Virus record (IMG/VR): IMGVR_UViG_3300044984_000613 | Location: 1-43,226 of that record | Length of the DNA: 43,226 nucleotides | Source of the DNA: a virus | Strand: one strand, 5' to 3' | In this document: positions 29,701-38,154 of the stretch, one piece after another | Layout of the letters: the number at the start of each line of letters is the position of its first letter | Position numbering within the stretch: position 1 is the first letter of the stretch | Program-made: the position numbers and the translations under genes | The notes under the pieces: model-generated | Told to the model about the DNA's origin: nothing | The model's database searches: none | What the model saw: the letters and a program-made list of their open reading frames with translations, nothing else

Positions 29701-32182
29701 TAGTACTAAAAGTAGCAAGTGTTACTCCAGTGCTTGAAGCGATTCTTAATCCTGTTCCACTATATGCTACAATTTCCTCCCAGTCGTCGGCAGCATTCCA
29801 TATGTAGTGGTTATTATCTCCGTTAGTCCTAAGATACAGCTTATTGTCGTTAAGACCAGTGCTGCTGGTCATATTACCGTATGGTACGGCATAAGAACTG
29901 ATGTTCTTATCGTCCACTACTAATCTCCAGTCTCCCCAAGTGCCGGAATTCTTACCTCTGATTGCAATCTGTCCCGACCTGAAGTCCCCGTAAATTTGGT
30001 GAATCCAAGAACTACTGTACGCTGATGAGTATAGTCCCCCATCTGTCTGTCCGAATAACGAAACGCTTGTATTGTAACCTATCTGGTTTTGGGTTACATC
30101 GTTTGGGTTAAGGTTGTTTGCAGAGGAAGTTAAAGTCAAACCATCAACAGAACCAGCAGAGCCTGCGGTACCTGCGCTACCTGCGCTTGTCGCATAGGTT
30201 ACAGACTGAGAGCCGATGTTACCTGAGTGGATGAGTGTATACCAAGCATTCCAAGTAGAATTAATTCCATTTCTAATGCTAAGTTTGGGTTGTCCACTAG
30301 CATTTACACCTGTAGTATTAGCGAACGCCAACTGATAAGATGAGTCTCCTGTGCTTGCACTTGTCCCATCCCAGGGAACAAATGTCATTACACCACCATA
30401 ATTACCAGAACCATTAGCAGTACCAGCCCCAACAAAATCCCAAGCAACTGACCTGTTATTCCAGCTTGGAGACCTATCACTTAAATCACGCGGTCCGTCT
30501 GGATAAGAAATCCATTTTGCTTCGTCAGAAAATCCGGCTGTTGATGCAGAAGTTGCAGACCCTGCGCTAGTAGCAGTGTTAGCGTTACCTGTAATACTTA
30601 TACCCCAAGTACCACTTGCGTCTCCTCCTGTTTTTGTAGGGACATTTAGAAAAGCTCTAGCTCCCGAAGCATCAACCTTTACAGCTTGATTTGTAGTTGG
30701 GTAAATGGCCACCATTGAAGATGGAGTAAAGTTCTGAACAGCCACGTTCATTACAAGTTCTCTTACCGTTAAATCACCACTAGCATCTCTTAATGCTATC
30801 GTATTTATCGTAGCTGCCGTAGCTGCCGTTATAGTAGCAGAGTTTGCCTGGCTGGTTATAGAACCTGCAGTAGTTGCATAGCTTACCGACTGAGAGCCGA
30901 TGTTTCCAGAATGTATAACAGTATTACCGTTATACGTCATCTCTCCAGTGTTCGGTATAATAAAATCAGTACCTCCAGTAGTTGTAATTCGCATTCTGTT
31001 TCCAGACTGCATTCTAAACCAAGTGTCTGTACCATCATAGTTAATAAGAACACGACCTATATATGATGCTGCAAGGTTTGATGTACTGTTTGGGTCTACG
31101 TAGTATGCAGTGTCGGCAGAGTCGTAGAAGATTGGAGAATAAACCGCTGAGTTTGCCCTAACATTGTCAGCGTTTTGATTAGAGATATAGTTCACTCTCT
31201 CTCCACCGACAGACGCACCAGGGGCTTCCGCTGATGATAGAACAGTCCAGCCGTTACTTTCTAGTTGCCAGGTATTGTGGTTCCAGTTTGTCTCATAGAA
31301 CTGAACCTCATACTTTCTACTACCAGCGGATGACTCAATAAGTAGTACTCTAATCTTATCTCTATAGTTTGAATATGCAGTAGAGCCAGTAATGGTACAT
31401 CCAACATTTATGTAGTGAGACTCATTGTTTGATGTAAAGTCACACTCGGCTCTAGCTACAATAGAGATTTGATACGCATCAGCACCATCATATCTATGGT
31501 CATATAGTGTTCCGTAAAGAACAGCTCCACCACAGTTACTCGTGAGTCGTATTTCAGCCACACGAGTCCAACCAGCATTGCCACTGCTGTAGTAGTCTCC
31601 ATATCCGCTAATAGTTCTGTAGTAGCTGTCTCTAACATACTTACCTACGTTTTGCCTTAGTGTGCCAGCGAAGTAACCAGATGTACTTGAGTTTGGGTCT
31701 AGGTAATATGTGGTATCGTTAGAGTCGTAGAATATGGGGGCTCGCAATGAACCAGATGCAATAACGGTTCCTGCCGTATCTACAGTTAGTTTACCAGCTC
31801 CAACATTAAAGTTTCCACCAGAGCCGTTGTGATATTGTACATATAGCGTTGCTGAACCAGAACCATAATATGCATTTAATTGGTCTCCACCAACAAATGA
31901 AGTCTTATAGTTTAAGTCTGGTGCGTAAGTTCTAAACGCAACCTCAGCACCATTAAACCAGTGTCTTTTTACGGAATTAGTAGTAATATAAAATGTACCA
32001 GCTCCTGCAACATACATTGTAATATCAGCAGCACTTCCGCTATGAGCCCAGTCATCAAGGCCAAGACCTCCACGGAATGTTGTTCCATCATAAAAACGAA
32101 AAGCTGCACCATTGACATTAGTGTCAACATATCCAGATACATATAGTCTACCGCTTACGTTGGTACTTAAAAGATTTGCCAT
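26759..32182 (-). CDS. Long tail fibre with autocleaving S74 chaperone domain
   Basis: 1807 residues. The shaft is Gly/Ser/Thr/Asn-rich and built from repeats: four copies of 'PIFYDSxDTxYYxDPNxTS', three 'SGNIGSQSVxYATxAGS' units and a 'LTNLNQLxNGPGYIT' module. The C-terminus is a peptidase S74 intramolecular chaperone domain. The autocleavage motif S1707-D-E-R-L-K1712 carries the Ser/Lys dyad known from phage endosialidase fibres, followed by 'TGVEFDWKPEYKHAHG' and 'GIIAQQVQEVIPSAV'. A long terminal coiled coil ends the protein. The chaperone trimerises the fibre and is then cut off before S1707. It lies one nt after the stop of the other fibre gene. Receptor-binding function is from family knowledge; the receptor is unknown. 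Confidence 0.88.
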   Translation of the reverse strand: MANLLSTNVSGRLYVSGYVDTNVNGAAFRFYDGTTFRGGLGLDDWAHSGSAADITMYVAGAGTFYITTNSVKRHWFNGAEVAFRTYAPDLNYKTSFVGGDQLNAYYGSGSATLYVQYHNGSGGNFNVGAGKLTVDTAGTVIASGSLRAPIFYDSNDTTYYLDPNSSTSGYFAGTLRQNVGKYVRDSYYRTISGYGDYYSSGNAGWTRVAEIRLTSNCGGAVLYGTLYDHRYDGADAYQISIVARAECDFTSNNESHYINVGCTITGSTAYSNYRDKIRVLLIESSAGSRKYEVQFYETNWNHNTWQLESNGWTVLSSAEAPGASVGGERVNYISNQNADNVRANSAVYSPIFYDSADTAYYVDPNSTSNLAASYIGRVLINYDGTDTWFRMQSGNRMRITTTGGTDFIIPNTGEMTYNGNTVIHSGNIGSQSVSYATTAGSITSQANSATITAATAATINTIALRDASGDLTVRELVMNVAVQNFTPSSMVAIYPTTNQAVKVDASGARAFLNVPTKTGGDASGTWGISITGNANTATSAGSATSASTAGFSDEAKWISYPDGPRDLSDRSPSWNNRSVAWDFVGAGTANGSGNYGGVMTFVPWDGTSASTGDSSYQLAFANTTGVNASGQPKLSIRNGINSTWNAWYTLIHSGNIGSQSVTYATSAGSAGTAGSAGSVDGLTLTSSANNLNPNDVTQNQIGYNTSVSLFGQTDGGLYSSAYSSSWIHQIYGDFRSGQIAIRGKNSGTWGDWRLVVDDKNISSYAVPYGNMTSSTGLNDNKLYLRTNGDNNHYIWNAADDWEEIVAYSGTGLRIASSTGVTLATFSTSGNSMNITGNAATATYATSAGSAGAVAWGNVSSKPGNIMFYEGFTLDANTMTTNSTGFTYANNAPFYGPIARFSTGGGYDLWLGGSYNGGGNAFFLRTRDGDAGALNAWREIITSGNIGSQSVSYATTAGSLTSMNISQFTNNSGYITSFTETNTFLGDGGNADTHPGTDRIIFTGQLSLGAPVLGMPSTDNSNAIININRHPGEYNSQLGFSSNGSMYYRSFSAAAINNSQAWRQVWDSGNLTNLNQLTNGPGYITGYTETDTLSSVTGRGATTASQVSFTKTDDHAISVGTIRGRAVGSQTGEFIQLYERVNIGGPSGWGAANTAAPTYGLSVYGGATIGYGNSGGLVVTGTLSATNFSGSSSGTNTGDQTNISGNSATTSQIVFSDLKINFPSGAGGGHSFGANHYSMGLDVGNGGWDHPHYRDVIIGYHTGIRLGANYSGIRFYNNSPTTDANNDGNGDGGEALLMTIGGYVGTANHTDVVVNNNLFANVSMRAPIFYDSNDTYYYVDPNSTSRLVSTRIIGGELRFQNGQYYNNLEYWGARMFSQDDGNGVPLYVQVQWVGGWYNALKIASGLDDNNPSLRTYRTTQLATDAGNVSIGGTASSHKLHVYGTAFATSDFRAPIFYDSADTGYYLDPNGTSNLVNLTTSTRARWNMPRTWNDRSARTSDQNYWTGTNGWGTGDGTWATAWNGGFSGWDIWGTGTDHPQGAGYVHAQGIVSGQHLATTDGSSGYGWMMVGAADAVTNRYWLRGKWGTTTSGWTEIMTSNQNTYAWNMDQWVRTTDSVSFAATTSPTFLVNSHSDNTKGYRIHNTSSSSVSAMFVNSSNQLVIAAGAVDQINLNKKVYVNGVALGVNIAPSATAGRIDASNDIVAYSSSDERLKDNITPIENALDKVKSLTGVEFDWKPEYKHAHGYEGHDTGIIAQQVQEVIPSAVRTNDTGFLAVRYEKLIGLLVEGMKEQQSQIEELKAKIDGLTK
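27768..27832 (-). repeat. Fibre repeat 'PIFYDS..DPN' copy 4
   Basis: Encodes 'RAPIFYDSADTGYYLDPNGTS'-type sequence. The four copies share most bases of the stretch that codes for FYDS and DPN, notably the plus-strand block GAGTCGTAGAA. Confidence 0.8.
28154..28214 (-). repeat. Fibre repeat 'PIFYDS..DPN' copy 3
   Basis: Same unit, with 'SNDTYYYVDPNSTS'. It is followed, as in the other copies, by a new fibre segment, consistent with modular exchange. Confidence 0.8.
28874..28990 (-). repeat. Module shared between the two fibre genes, copy A
   Basis: 117 nt coding for 'SGNLTNLNQLTNGPGYIT..ETDTLSSVTGRGATT'. It matches 33310-33426 in the other fibre gene at roughly three bases in four. Confidence 0.75.
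31080..31142 (-). repeat. Fibre repeat 'PIFYDS..DPN' copy 2
   Basis: Same unit, with 'SADTAYYVDPNSTS'; about 600 nt from copy 1. Confidence 0.8.
31680..31744 (-). repeat. Fibre repeat 'PIFYDS..DPN' copy 1
   Basis: Same unit, with 'SNDTTYYLDPNSSTS'; nearest to the N-terminus. Confidence 0.8.
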
Positions 32183-32183
32183 A

Positions 32184-35100
32184 TTACTTGTTTTCTAACT
32201 TGTTTACTCGTTCTGTTAATTCCTGTACAGCCTTCAGCAAAATTACGCTTAGGCGAGAGTAGTTGACACCATCCGGCCTACCCTCATTGTCGTACTTAAC
32301 AACCTCTGGGAATAGCTCGGCTACGTCCTCAGCGATTAGACCAATCTCTTCCGATTCATCTCTTATTTTCTTGTATTTTACTGGGCGAAGTAGTTGAACT
32401 TTTGAAGACGTAGACTCAATATCTACTATATCTTTCTTATATCGAATAGAAGAGTTTTCTGTAATTGTACCAGAAACAGAAAGATTCCCATCTGAACCAA
32501 CACTGAATAATACAACACTCCAAGCGTAATCTACTACTTCGAAGGACCTGCTAGAGGCACTATTGCCCCCCAGTTGAACAGTCATTGTTCCGGCGCTGCG
32601 GTCTGCTGCTCTACCTATCCAAGCCTCCCCAGTGTTAGTTGTAGAATTTGGGAATCTACCCATCCTAATGTACTGAGTTCCCGTAGTACCCATAGTAAGA
32701 GTTCCGGTCAGAGTACCCCCTGATAGAGGTAAATAAGAACCAGTAATATAACCCTGACCTGTGACAAACTCTTCTGTGGCAAGACCTTCGAGTGCAATAC
32801 TATTACCGTTTGAAATGCTTAAAGTGATAGATGGTTTATCCCAAGTTAATTGCTGGGCGTCATTATCAGTATCGTAATCAGTCCACGAGGCGGTAATGGT
32901 ACCTCCGTCACCCTGAGTTAGGGTAAGTGTCTTGGTGGTAGTTCCCGTTACGGCAGCAGAGGAAATCCTGTCGTTGTAGGCCGTGTTCCAGTTAGAAGAC
33001 GTTCCTCCAGTAGCGGTAATAACTCCATCAACGTGTAGTTTAGTAGATGGACTAATACCTATACCTACGCTGCCATATGGAACAAGAATTCTACCGCTAT
33101 CATAACCAGAAGCCCCAGTATTTAAAGTTATTGTTCCATTGTAACCCGCAATTATTTCTACGTTTCTCCCAGGAAAACTTAAGTTTCCAGTATTACCACT
33201 AAATCCAACATACCCTGTCCAAACATTATCTTGGTCTTTAAATGTTATATTGCTTCCCAGTCCAGTAAGATTAACAGCAGAACCTGCTGCTGTAAAGTTT
33301 ACAACTGTAGCTGTTGTTGCTCCCCTACCTGTTACACTTGCTAAAGTATCAGTCTCAGAATAACTAGTAATATACCCAGGACCGTTACTAAGCTGGTTTA
33401 AGTTAGTTAAGTTGCCAGATGTCCATACTTGACGGTCTTCCCAATAGAGAATACCATCGGTTCTCATTTCTAAGAACTTACCTACGTTGCCGCTAATGTG
33501 GAATGCAATACCTGTAGTAGTATTACCATACGATTCAGTCCAAAGAGCAGCAGTAGTATAATTATTATTAGTTTGATTTTTTCTAGCTTGTAAACCGCCA
33601 GTAAAAACTGAATTAGTTGATGTGCTTGCTCCACGAGCAGTTACACTAGCTAACGTATCAGTTTCAGTATATCCAGTTATATAACCAGCGGGATTAGAAT
33701 CAGAGTAAGCATTTCTCCAAACTACCGTGTCTTTGTTTGTGTAAGAAGAAACATCATTTGTTCCTCTAATAGTCCATCCCTCACCATATGTACTACCATC
33801 TGTTTGACTATAGCCTAACCAAAGGTCTCTTGCAACAATAACGGGATAAGACAAACTAACACCATAAATAATAAATGCTGTTTTTCCTTCACTATTTCTA
33901 GATACTTCAATAGTGGGTTTGTATTGGGGATTTGTTCCGTGGGCCTCAAATCCAATAAAGCCACCATTCGACTCCGAATTCCAATACCCACCTAGGTCAA
34001 TCTTTGTTTTGTTATTTGTTTCGCCATATCTTCCAAATAATTCAATGGTGAAACCACCCATTTGATAATCATCTTGCGGAACATTAGTCTCGATTACATA
34101 GTAAGTGTATCCACCACCATTGTCAGAACGAGACGCTAAAACTCCAGATGCGGTCTTTACGGGATTATCACCAACGCCAGTAATTTTCTTTTTAATTACA
34201 GCAGCCGCATCAAACGATAAACTGCCGCTCATTGTGTCTCCAGATGCGTTTATATACCTAGAATCAGATTCTGTTTCAGTGTAATACCTGTCATCGTGGT
34301 TGTGAGCAGGTAGAGACTCAAGGTATCGACCGTCGAGGTCTACCGTTACAGTGCCTGTATCTTGCTGAGTAAGAGTAAGGACGCCAGTGGTAGTACTAAA
34401 CGATGCGCTGTTAATCTTGTCGTTGTACGCCGCATCCCAGTTAGACTTATTGTATCCGCTAATGGCCTCAGCCCCACCGAAGAAGTCATCAATCTGGTCC
34501 CGATTGTAATAGTTTGTGTTTACCCAAGATTCAGTGGCGTATCCATTAAGGGCGGTTGAGGTGATGTATGTGTTAGAATCAACCGTTCCGTTTGCTTTTA
34601 AAAACTGAGATGATGTCCCAGCGGGAGTCTTGAATCCAGAGAATGTTATCTTGTTGTCGGTGTCAATGTATCCGACCTCATTACCCTGCCATCTAAAAGA
34701 GTAAATCTTATTGGCTGGGTCTCCTTGGTCTGGCTGAAGACTTCCGCTTGTGTCTGCGTTTGTAATCAATAACGCCGTTGACGAGAATGATGTGGCGTTG
34801 GCTGCTCCGTTTACATCAAGAGTTGCGTTCGGAGAAGTTGTTCCTATACCGACTCTAGCAGACCCTTGCGTGGCAGTAGAGTTTGTATCAATTACCATCA
34901 CGGAGTGGGCCAGAGATGTAGCTGACCCTGAGCCTATATTATTAAGTAGGAAGTGTATCTTTCCGGAAGCGTTACCGCCTTGACCGTGATTGTCTGTCCT
35001 TTCAAATACTAATGCTGATTTCTTATAGTTATCACTATTAACGTATGATTCTGAATAACCAAAGTGTAATCCAGCAAAACTACCCGGGCTAAAACCCCCG

Positions 35101-36896
35101 CCAAAAGACGCTACTATTCCACTTCCATTTACGTCTAATAACTTTTTAGGAGTGGTTGTATTTATTCCTACGTTGCCGGATGGCACTATAAAATTTGTAC
35201 TTGCTCCTATAGAAACAACATTAGTAGAATAGCCTGCTATTGTATTTGTATATAAAGCACCGGCCTCTCTTATGTATACGTTACCGTTAACATCTAGAGG
35301 AGCCGCTGGCACCGTCGTCCCAATGCCGACATTACCCCCAGTAAAAAAAGAGTCTCCAGTTCTAGTTGAACGTATTAGACTTTTCCATATTGAACTATTA
35401 TCCCACAGTAGTATATTACTAGAGACGTTCCAGCTTCCAGTTCCGTTATCAGATGCATAGAACCTAACTCCGGTACTAGGTTCTAAAACAAATAATTGAT
35501 TATGAGTATCATTACTATGATGTATCCATTGATTTCCGTCGTAGTAAATTCCTGATGAAAGAAATACCCCTGCATCCCAAGGTAGAAGTCCGAAAGCTGG
35601 TTTACTAGTGGTTTTTCTTGCAACGAAAGCGCTATTTCCAGTATCTCCTGTGTCTATGGTAATTCCGGGAATAGTTGCAAAAGAAGTTCCAACTGTGAGA
35701 TTTGACCCAGGGTTAGTAATCCCAATACCTACGCTACCGGCTATCGTCATACCTGTTGTAGTAGCGGACCCTCGGGTTGTTACCGTCTGTAGAGTATCAG
35801 CCTCAGACTCAAGATAGCGACCATCAAGGTCTACAGTAATAGTGCCCGTATCCTGCTGAGTAAGAGTAAGGACGCCAGTGGTAGTACTAAATGATGCGCT
35901 GTTAATCTTATCGTTGTACGCTATATCCCAAGCACCTCGGTTGTATCCCTCGATTTCTTCCTCTCCATTAAAGAAAGAATCAATCTCTCCCTTAGTATAA
36001 TATGCATCGTTATGGTTGTGAGCGGGGAGCGAAGTAAGGAAGTTCGGGGTCCAGTTCTTCCATAGACCATCGGACTCTCTTCGGATGAGCTGTCCGGTGG
36101 CAGGTGACGAGATGAGCACGTCGTGAATCTCATTGAGCTCGAAGCCGTTCTGTACCTTAACGAAAATCTCTCCGTTGTTCTGCTGTACCCTCGTTACGAT
36201 ACCAATAAACACCAAGTGAGCGGGAGCCACTGGCTTGTTGAGTAAACCAAAGATGAGGTTACCACTGGTACCTAGCCATACTGGGTCACCAGCCGTAGCC
36301 GTTGACGTGTCAAGTCCCGCAAGCAATCCCTCTGTTACAACGAAAATGTTATCGTTAATCGCTGCGGTTGACGCCGCAAGTCCCATAGTCTTAGATGACG
36401 TACTCTCGGATGCGTTAGACGCAAGCCCAACAATCATATTGGTACCGTTCGACGAGGTGACATAGACAGCCTGGCCCTTAGCTATCGCGACACCTGCCTT
36501 AACTGTGTGTTGCACCTTCGACACATACTCAACCGTAGATAGTGTGGCGTTAACCCACGCGCTTCCGTTATATTGAAGAATCTGTCCGACAGCCGCTGTG
36601 GTGATGACTACATCATTAAGCGCATTAATAGACGATGACGGGGTTAGGAAGTTCGGCGTGAAGTTATGCCATACGGGTACGGTATCCCCCTGCCGGAGGC
36701 CGTAGCGTAGCATTTGGTCGCTAGACGGAGAGGTGATGATTACATCCGAAAGCCCATCGAGGGGGAGTGAACCGATACTGATGGTACCCCAATAAGCAAC
36801 ACCATTACCATCGGTGGATAGCACCTGTCCGTTCGTTCCATCAACCATCGGGAGTGTGTACCTCGTGTTGACATTAATTTGAGATAAAAACTTCAT
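32184..36896 (-). CDS. Second long tail fibre with S74 chaperone domain
   Basis: 1570 residues. The N-terminus (about 1-290) holds a compact domain, 'VQHTVKAGVAIAKGQAVYVTSSNGTNMIVGLASNASES...GDPVWLGTSG', likely the attachment part. Several 'GLSDVIITSPSSDQ'-like and 'LPAHNHxDxYY' repeats follow. The shaft carries duplicated 'AYNDKINSASFSTTTGVLTLTQQ' modules. The C-terminus is a peptidase S74-type domain: S1482-S-I-R-Y-K1487 supplies the Ser/Lys dyad, then 'LLRPVKYKKIRDESEEIGLIAEDVAELFPEVVKYD' and a coiled-coil end. The chaperone parts of the two fibres are clearly different in sequence, so they probably form separate trimers. It starts a unit after a strong terminator and TACTTTTG box, and it leads into the second fibre gene. 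Confidence 0.88.
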   Translation of the reverse strand: MKFLSQINVNTRYTLPMVDGTNGQVLSTDGNGVAYWGTISIGSLPLDGLSDVIITSPSSDQMLRYGLRQGDTVPVWHNFTPNFLTPSSSINALNDVVITTAAVGQILQYNGSAWVNATLSTVEYVSKVQHTVKAGVAIAKGQAVYVTSSNGTNMIVGLASNASESTSSKTMGLAASTAAINDNIFVVTEGLLAGLDTSTATAGDPVWLGTSGNLIFGLLNKPVAPAHLVFIGIVTRVQQNNGEIFVKVQNGFELNEIHDVLISSPATGQLIRRESDGLWKNWTPNFLTSLPAHNHNDAYYTKGEIDSFFNGEEEIEGYNRGAWDIAYNDKINSASFSTTTGVLTLTQQDTGTITVDLDGRYLESEADTLQTVTTRGSATTTGMTIAGSVGIGITNPGSNLTVGTSFATIPGITIDTGDTGNSAFVARKTTSKPAFGLLPWDAGVFLSSGIYYDGNQWIHHSNDTHNQLFVLEPSTGVRFYASDNGTGSWNVSSNILLWDNSSIWKSLIRSTRTGDSFFTGGNVGIGTTVPAAPLDVNGNVYIREAGALYTNTIAGYSTNVVSIGASTNFIVPSGNVGINTTTPKKLLDVNGSGIVASFGGGFSPGSFAGLHFGYSESYVNSDNYKKSALVFERTDNHGQGGNASGKIHFLLNNIGSGSATSLAHSVMVIDTNSTATQGSARVGIGTTSPNATLDVNGAANATSFSSTALLITNADTSGSLQPDQGDPANKIYSFRWQGNEVGYIDTDNKITFSGFKTPAGTSSQFLKANGTVDSNTYITSTALNGYATESWVNTNYYNRDQIDDFFGGAEAISGYNKSNWDAAYNDKINSASFSTTTGVLTLTQQDTGTVTVDLDGRYLESLPAHNHDDRYYTETESDSRYINASGDTMSGSLSFDAAAVIKKKITGVGDNPVKTASGVLASRSDNGGGYTYYVIETNVPQDDYQMGGFTIELFGRYGETNNKTKIDLGGYWNSESNGGFIGFEAHGTNPQYKPTIEVSRNSEGKTAFIIYGVSLSYPVIVARDLWLGYSQTDGSTYGEGWTIRGTNDVSSYTNKDTVVWRNAYSDSNPAGYITGYTETDTLASVTARGASTSTNSVFTGGLQARKNQTNNNYTTAALWTESYGNTTTGIAFHISGNVGKFLEMRTDGILYWEDRQVWTSGNLTNLNQLSNGPGYITSYSETDTLASVTGRGATTATVVNFTAAGSAVNLTGLGSNITFKDQDNVWTGYVGFSGNTGNLSFPGRNVEIIAGYNGTITLNTGASGYDSGRILVPYGSVGIGISPSTKLHVDGVITATGGTSSNWNTAYNDRISSAAVTGTTTKTLTLTQGDGGTITASWTDYDTDNDAQQLTWDKPSITLSISNGNSIALEGLATEEFVTGQGYITGSYLPLSGGTLTGTLTMGTTGTQYIRMGRFPNSTTNTGEAWIGRAADRSAGTMTVQLGGNSASSRSFEVVDYAWSVVLFSVGSDGNLSVSGTITENSSIRYKKDIVDIESTSSKVQLLRPVKYKKIRDESEEIGLIAEDVAELFPEVVKYDNEGRPDGVNYSRLSVILLKAVQELTERVNKLENK
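33310..33426 (-). repeat. Module shared between the two fibre genes, copy B
   Basis: Partner of 28874-28990. A shorter, diverged third copy lies at about 33628-33693 in the same gene ('YITGYTETDTLASVTARGAST'). Confidence 0.75.
34315..34439 (-). repeat. Direct repeat within second fibre, copy 2
   Basis: 125 nt, 111 of them identical to 35806-35930 by my alignment, with no gap and a 38-nt perfect core. It encodes 'YNDKINSASFSTTTGVLTL'-type sequence. Confidence 0.85.
35806..35930 (-). repeat. Direct repeat within second fibre, copy 1
   Basis: Partner of 34315-34439, 1.49 kb away in the same direction. Recombination between them would delete or duplicate 497 codons in frame. Confidence 0.85.
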
Positions 36897-36922
36897 AGTT
36901 TACCAAACTTATACAGCATAAG

Positions 36923-36930
36923 CAAAAGTA
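36923..36930 (-). promoter_or_regulatory. -7 box TACTTTTG before the fibre operon
   Basis: An exact TAnnTTTG 26 nt before the ATG at 36896 and directly after a terminator. No -33 TTG. Confidence 0.6.
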
Positions 36931-36931
36931 C

Positions 36932-36959
36932 AAAATAAAAGGGGGGCCATTGCCCCCCC
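36932..36959 (-). terminator. Strong intrinsic terminator
   Basis: On the minus strand GGGGGGC-AATG-GCCCCCC is followed by TTTTATTTT. It ends the portal-proximal adsorption unit after gene 36990-38147. Confidence 0.85.
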
Positions 36960-36989
36960 TATATTTGCTTAGCTATTGGCAATTAATTG

Positions 36990-38147
36990 TTATGAGGCAG
37001 GAGCGTCACCCTCTACTGAGCCCGCTACCGTATCACCGGTGCGCTTTGACGCTTGTAATACAACGTAGTGTGTATTGTCCGTTACCGCCCCACCGAATGT
37101 AACTACAATGGTATTAACTGTGGGTCTGGTAATATCAACAATAACAGTCTCTTGGGTTGCGTATGCAATAACCTCAGCCATAACAGCCTTAGTTCCAAAG
37201 TTGTGGGTCACCGTGTATGCGTTAGCGGCCTTTGATACATTACCCTGAGCGTCGTCAAGTGAGAAGTGTATGGGAAGACCGAGATAATTAGCAACCGCAG
37301 TAAACGTAGCCAAGCGAAGAACTCCTTCTTGACCACTTGCATTGCTCTGCATAATGAAGTGGTCGGTCGTTGTTCCACTCGGGGTTAGTGAAGGTAGGCT
37401 ACCGACGTGCAATGGCTGGTTAACCGTAGTGAATCGGTCGTTTGTCTCGTCCCACAGGAACGATACGGCGGCTGAGCTACCTCGCTTTACGGAGAATCCA
37501 CCATTTTCAGTCGGGGCAGTCTCAGCTGCGATGTCAGAGTTCAGCAAGATGATGCTGTCTCCGATGTTCACCTCATTAGAAGTGATAGAAGTCAACTGAC
37601 CATTTACAGTAAGGTTACCGCTAATTACCGTATTTTCTGCGTCGATGGTTACAGTGTATGACGTTCCACCTCCCTGAAGAGATACGGCCTCCTGTAGAAT
37701 CTTAGCGTTCTCAAGTTGGGTATTTAGGTCGTTCCAGTAAAGGAGTCTACCCTCAGAAAGGCCGGTGGCGTTTTTGAACCTTACGTTGTCCCCGGTGAGT
37801 TCAAGGCCATCGCTGACACCTACGTTTAGGATTCCAGTGGTTGTTCCGTCCCAAGTAAGACCGTTACCAGCAATGGTTGAAGCAACGCTGATGGTTACCT
37901 CGCCGTCACTACCGCCCCCGGTAAGACCAACCCCGGCGGTTACGCTGCGGATGTCTCCGGTGATGTCGTGCCATCCGGTACCGTCGTAGTATTTTATTTT
38001 GTTAACCGTAGAGTCGTATACAATTCTACCGGTGTAAAGAGCACCTCCTGCTAATCCAGTAATCTGCGAGGTGGATAGGTGCTCAGGACGGAGACCGAAG
38101 AGTGGGAATCCGTTGAGCTGGAGGGAGACTAAATGACTTAGTGCCAT
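36990..38147 (-). CDS. Tail fibre/baseplate-type protein
   Basis: 385 residues. The N-terminal 35 residues 'LSHLVSLQLNGFPLFGLRPEHLSTSQITGLAGGALYTGRIVYDSTVNKIKYYDGTGWHDI' lead into 'GVGLTGGGSDGEVTISV' repeats, the usual look of phage fibre shafts ('G.GLTGGG'). The centre has 'ISGNLTVNGQLTSITSNEVNIGDSIILLNSD', another fibre motif. The C-terminal domain has 'YTVTHNFGTKAVMAEVIAY...VTFGGAVTDNTHYVVLQ', related to the 'THNLG' domain in the small protein at 38155-38481. It lies between that protein and the big fibres, so it may be a hub or connector of the fibre apparatus. Role inferred. Confidence 0.7.
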   Translation of the reverse strand: MALSHLVSLQLNGFPLFGLRPEHLSTSQITGLAGGALYTGRIVYDSTVNKIKYYDGTGWHDITGDIRSVTAGVGLTGGGSDGEVTISVASTIAGNGLTWDGTTTGILNVGVSDGLELTGDNVRFKNATGLSEGRLLYWNDLNTQLENAKILQEAVSLQGGGTSYTVTIDAENTVISGNLTVNGQLTSITSNEVNIGDSIILLNSDIAAETAPTENGGFSVKRGSSAAVSFLWDETNDRFTTVNQPLHVGSLPSLTPSGTTTDHFIMQSNASGQEGVLRLATFTAVANYLGLPIHFSLDDAQGNVSKAANAYTVTHNFGTKAVMAEVIAYATQETVIVDITRPTVNTIVVTFGGAVTDNTHYVVLQASKRTGDTVAGSVEGDAPAS

Positions 38148-38154
38148 ATCATTT

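Noticed and set aside
26759-36896. CRISPR-like or minisatellite array in the fibre region
   Set aside because: Repeats are irregularly spaced, in frame and encode fibre motifs; no spacer pattern.
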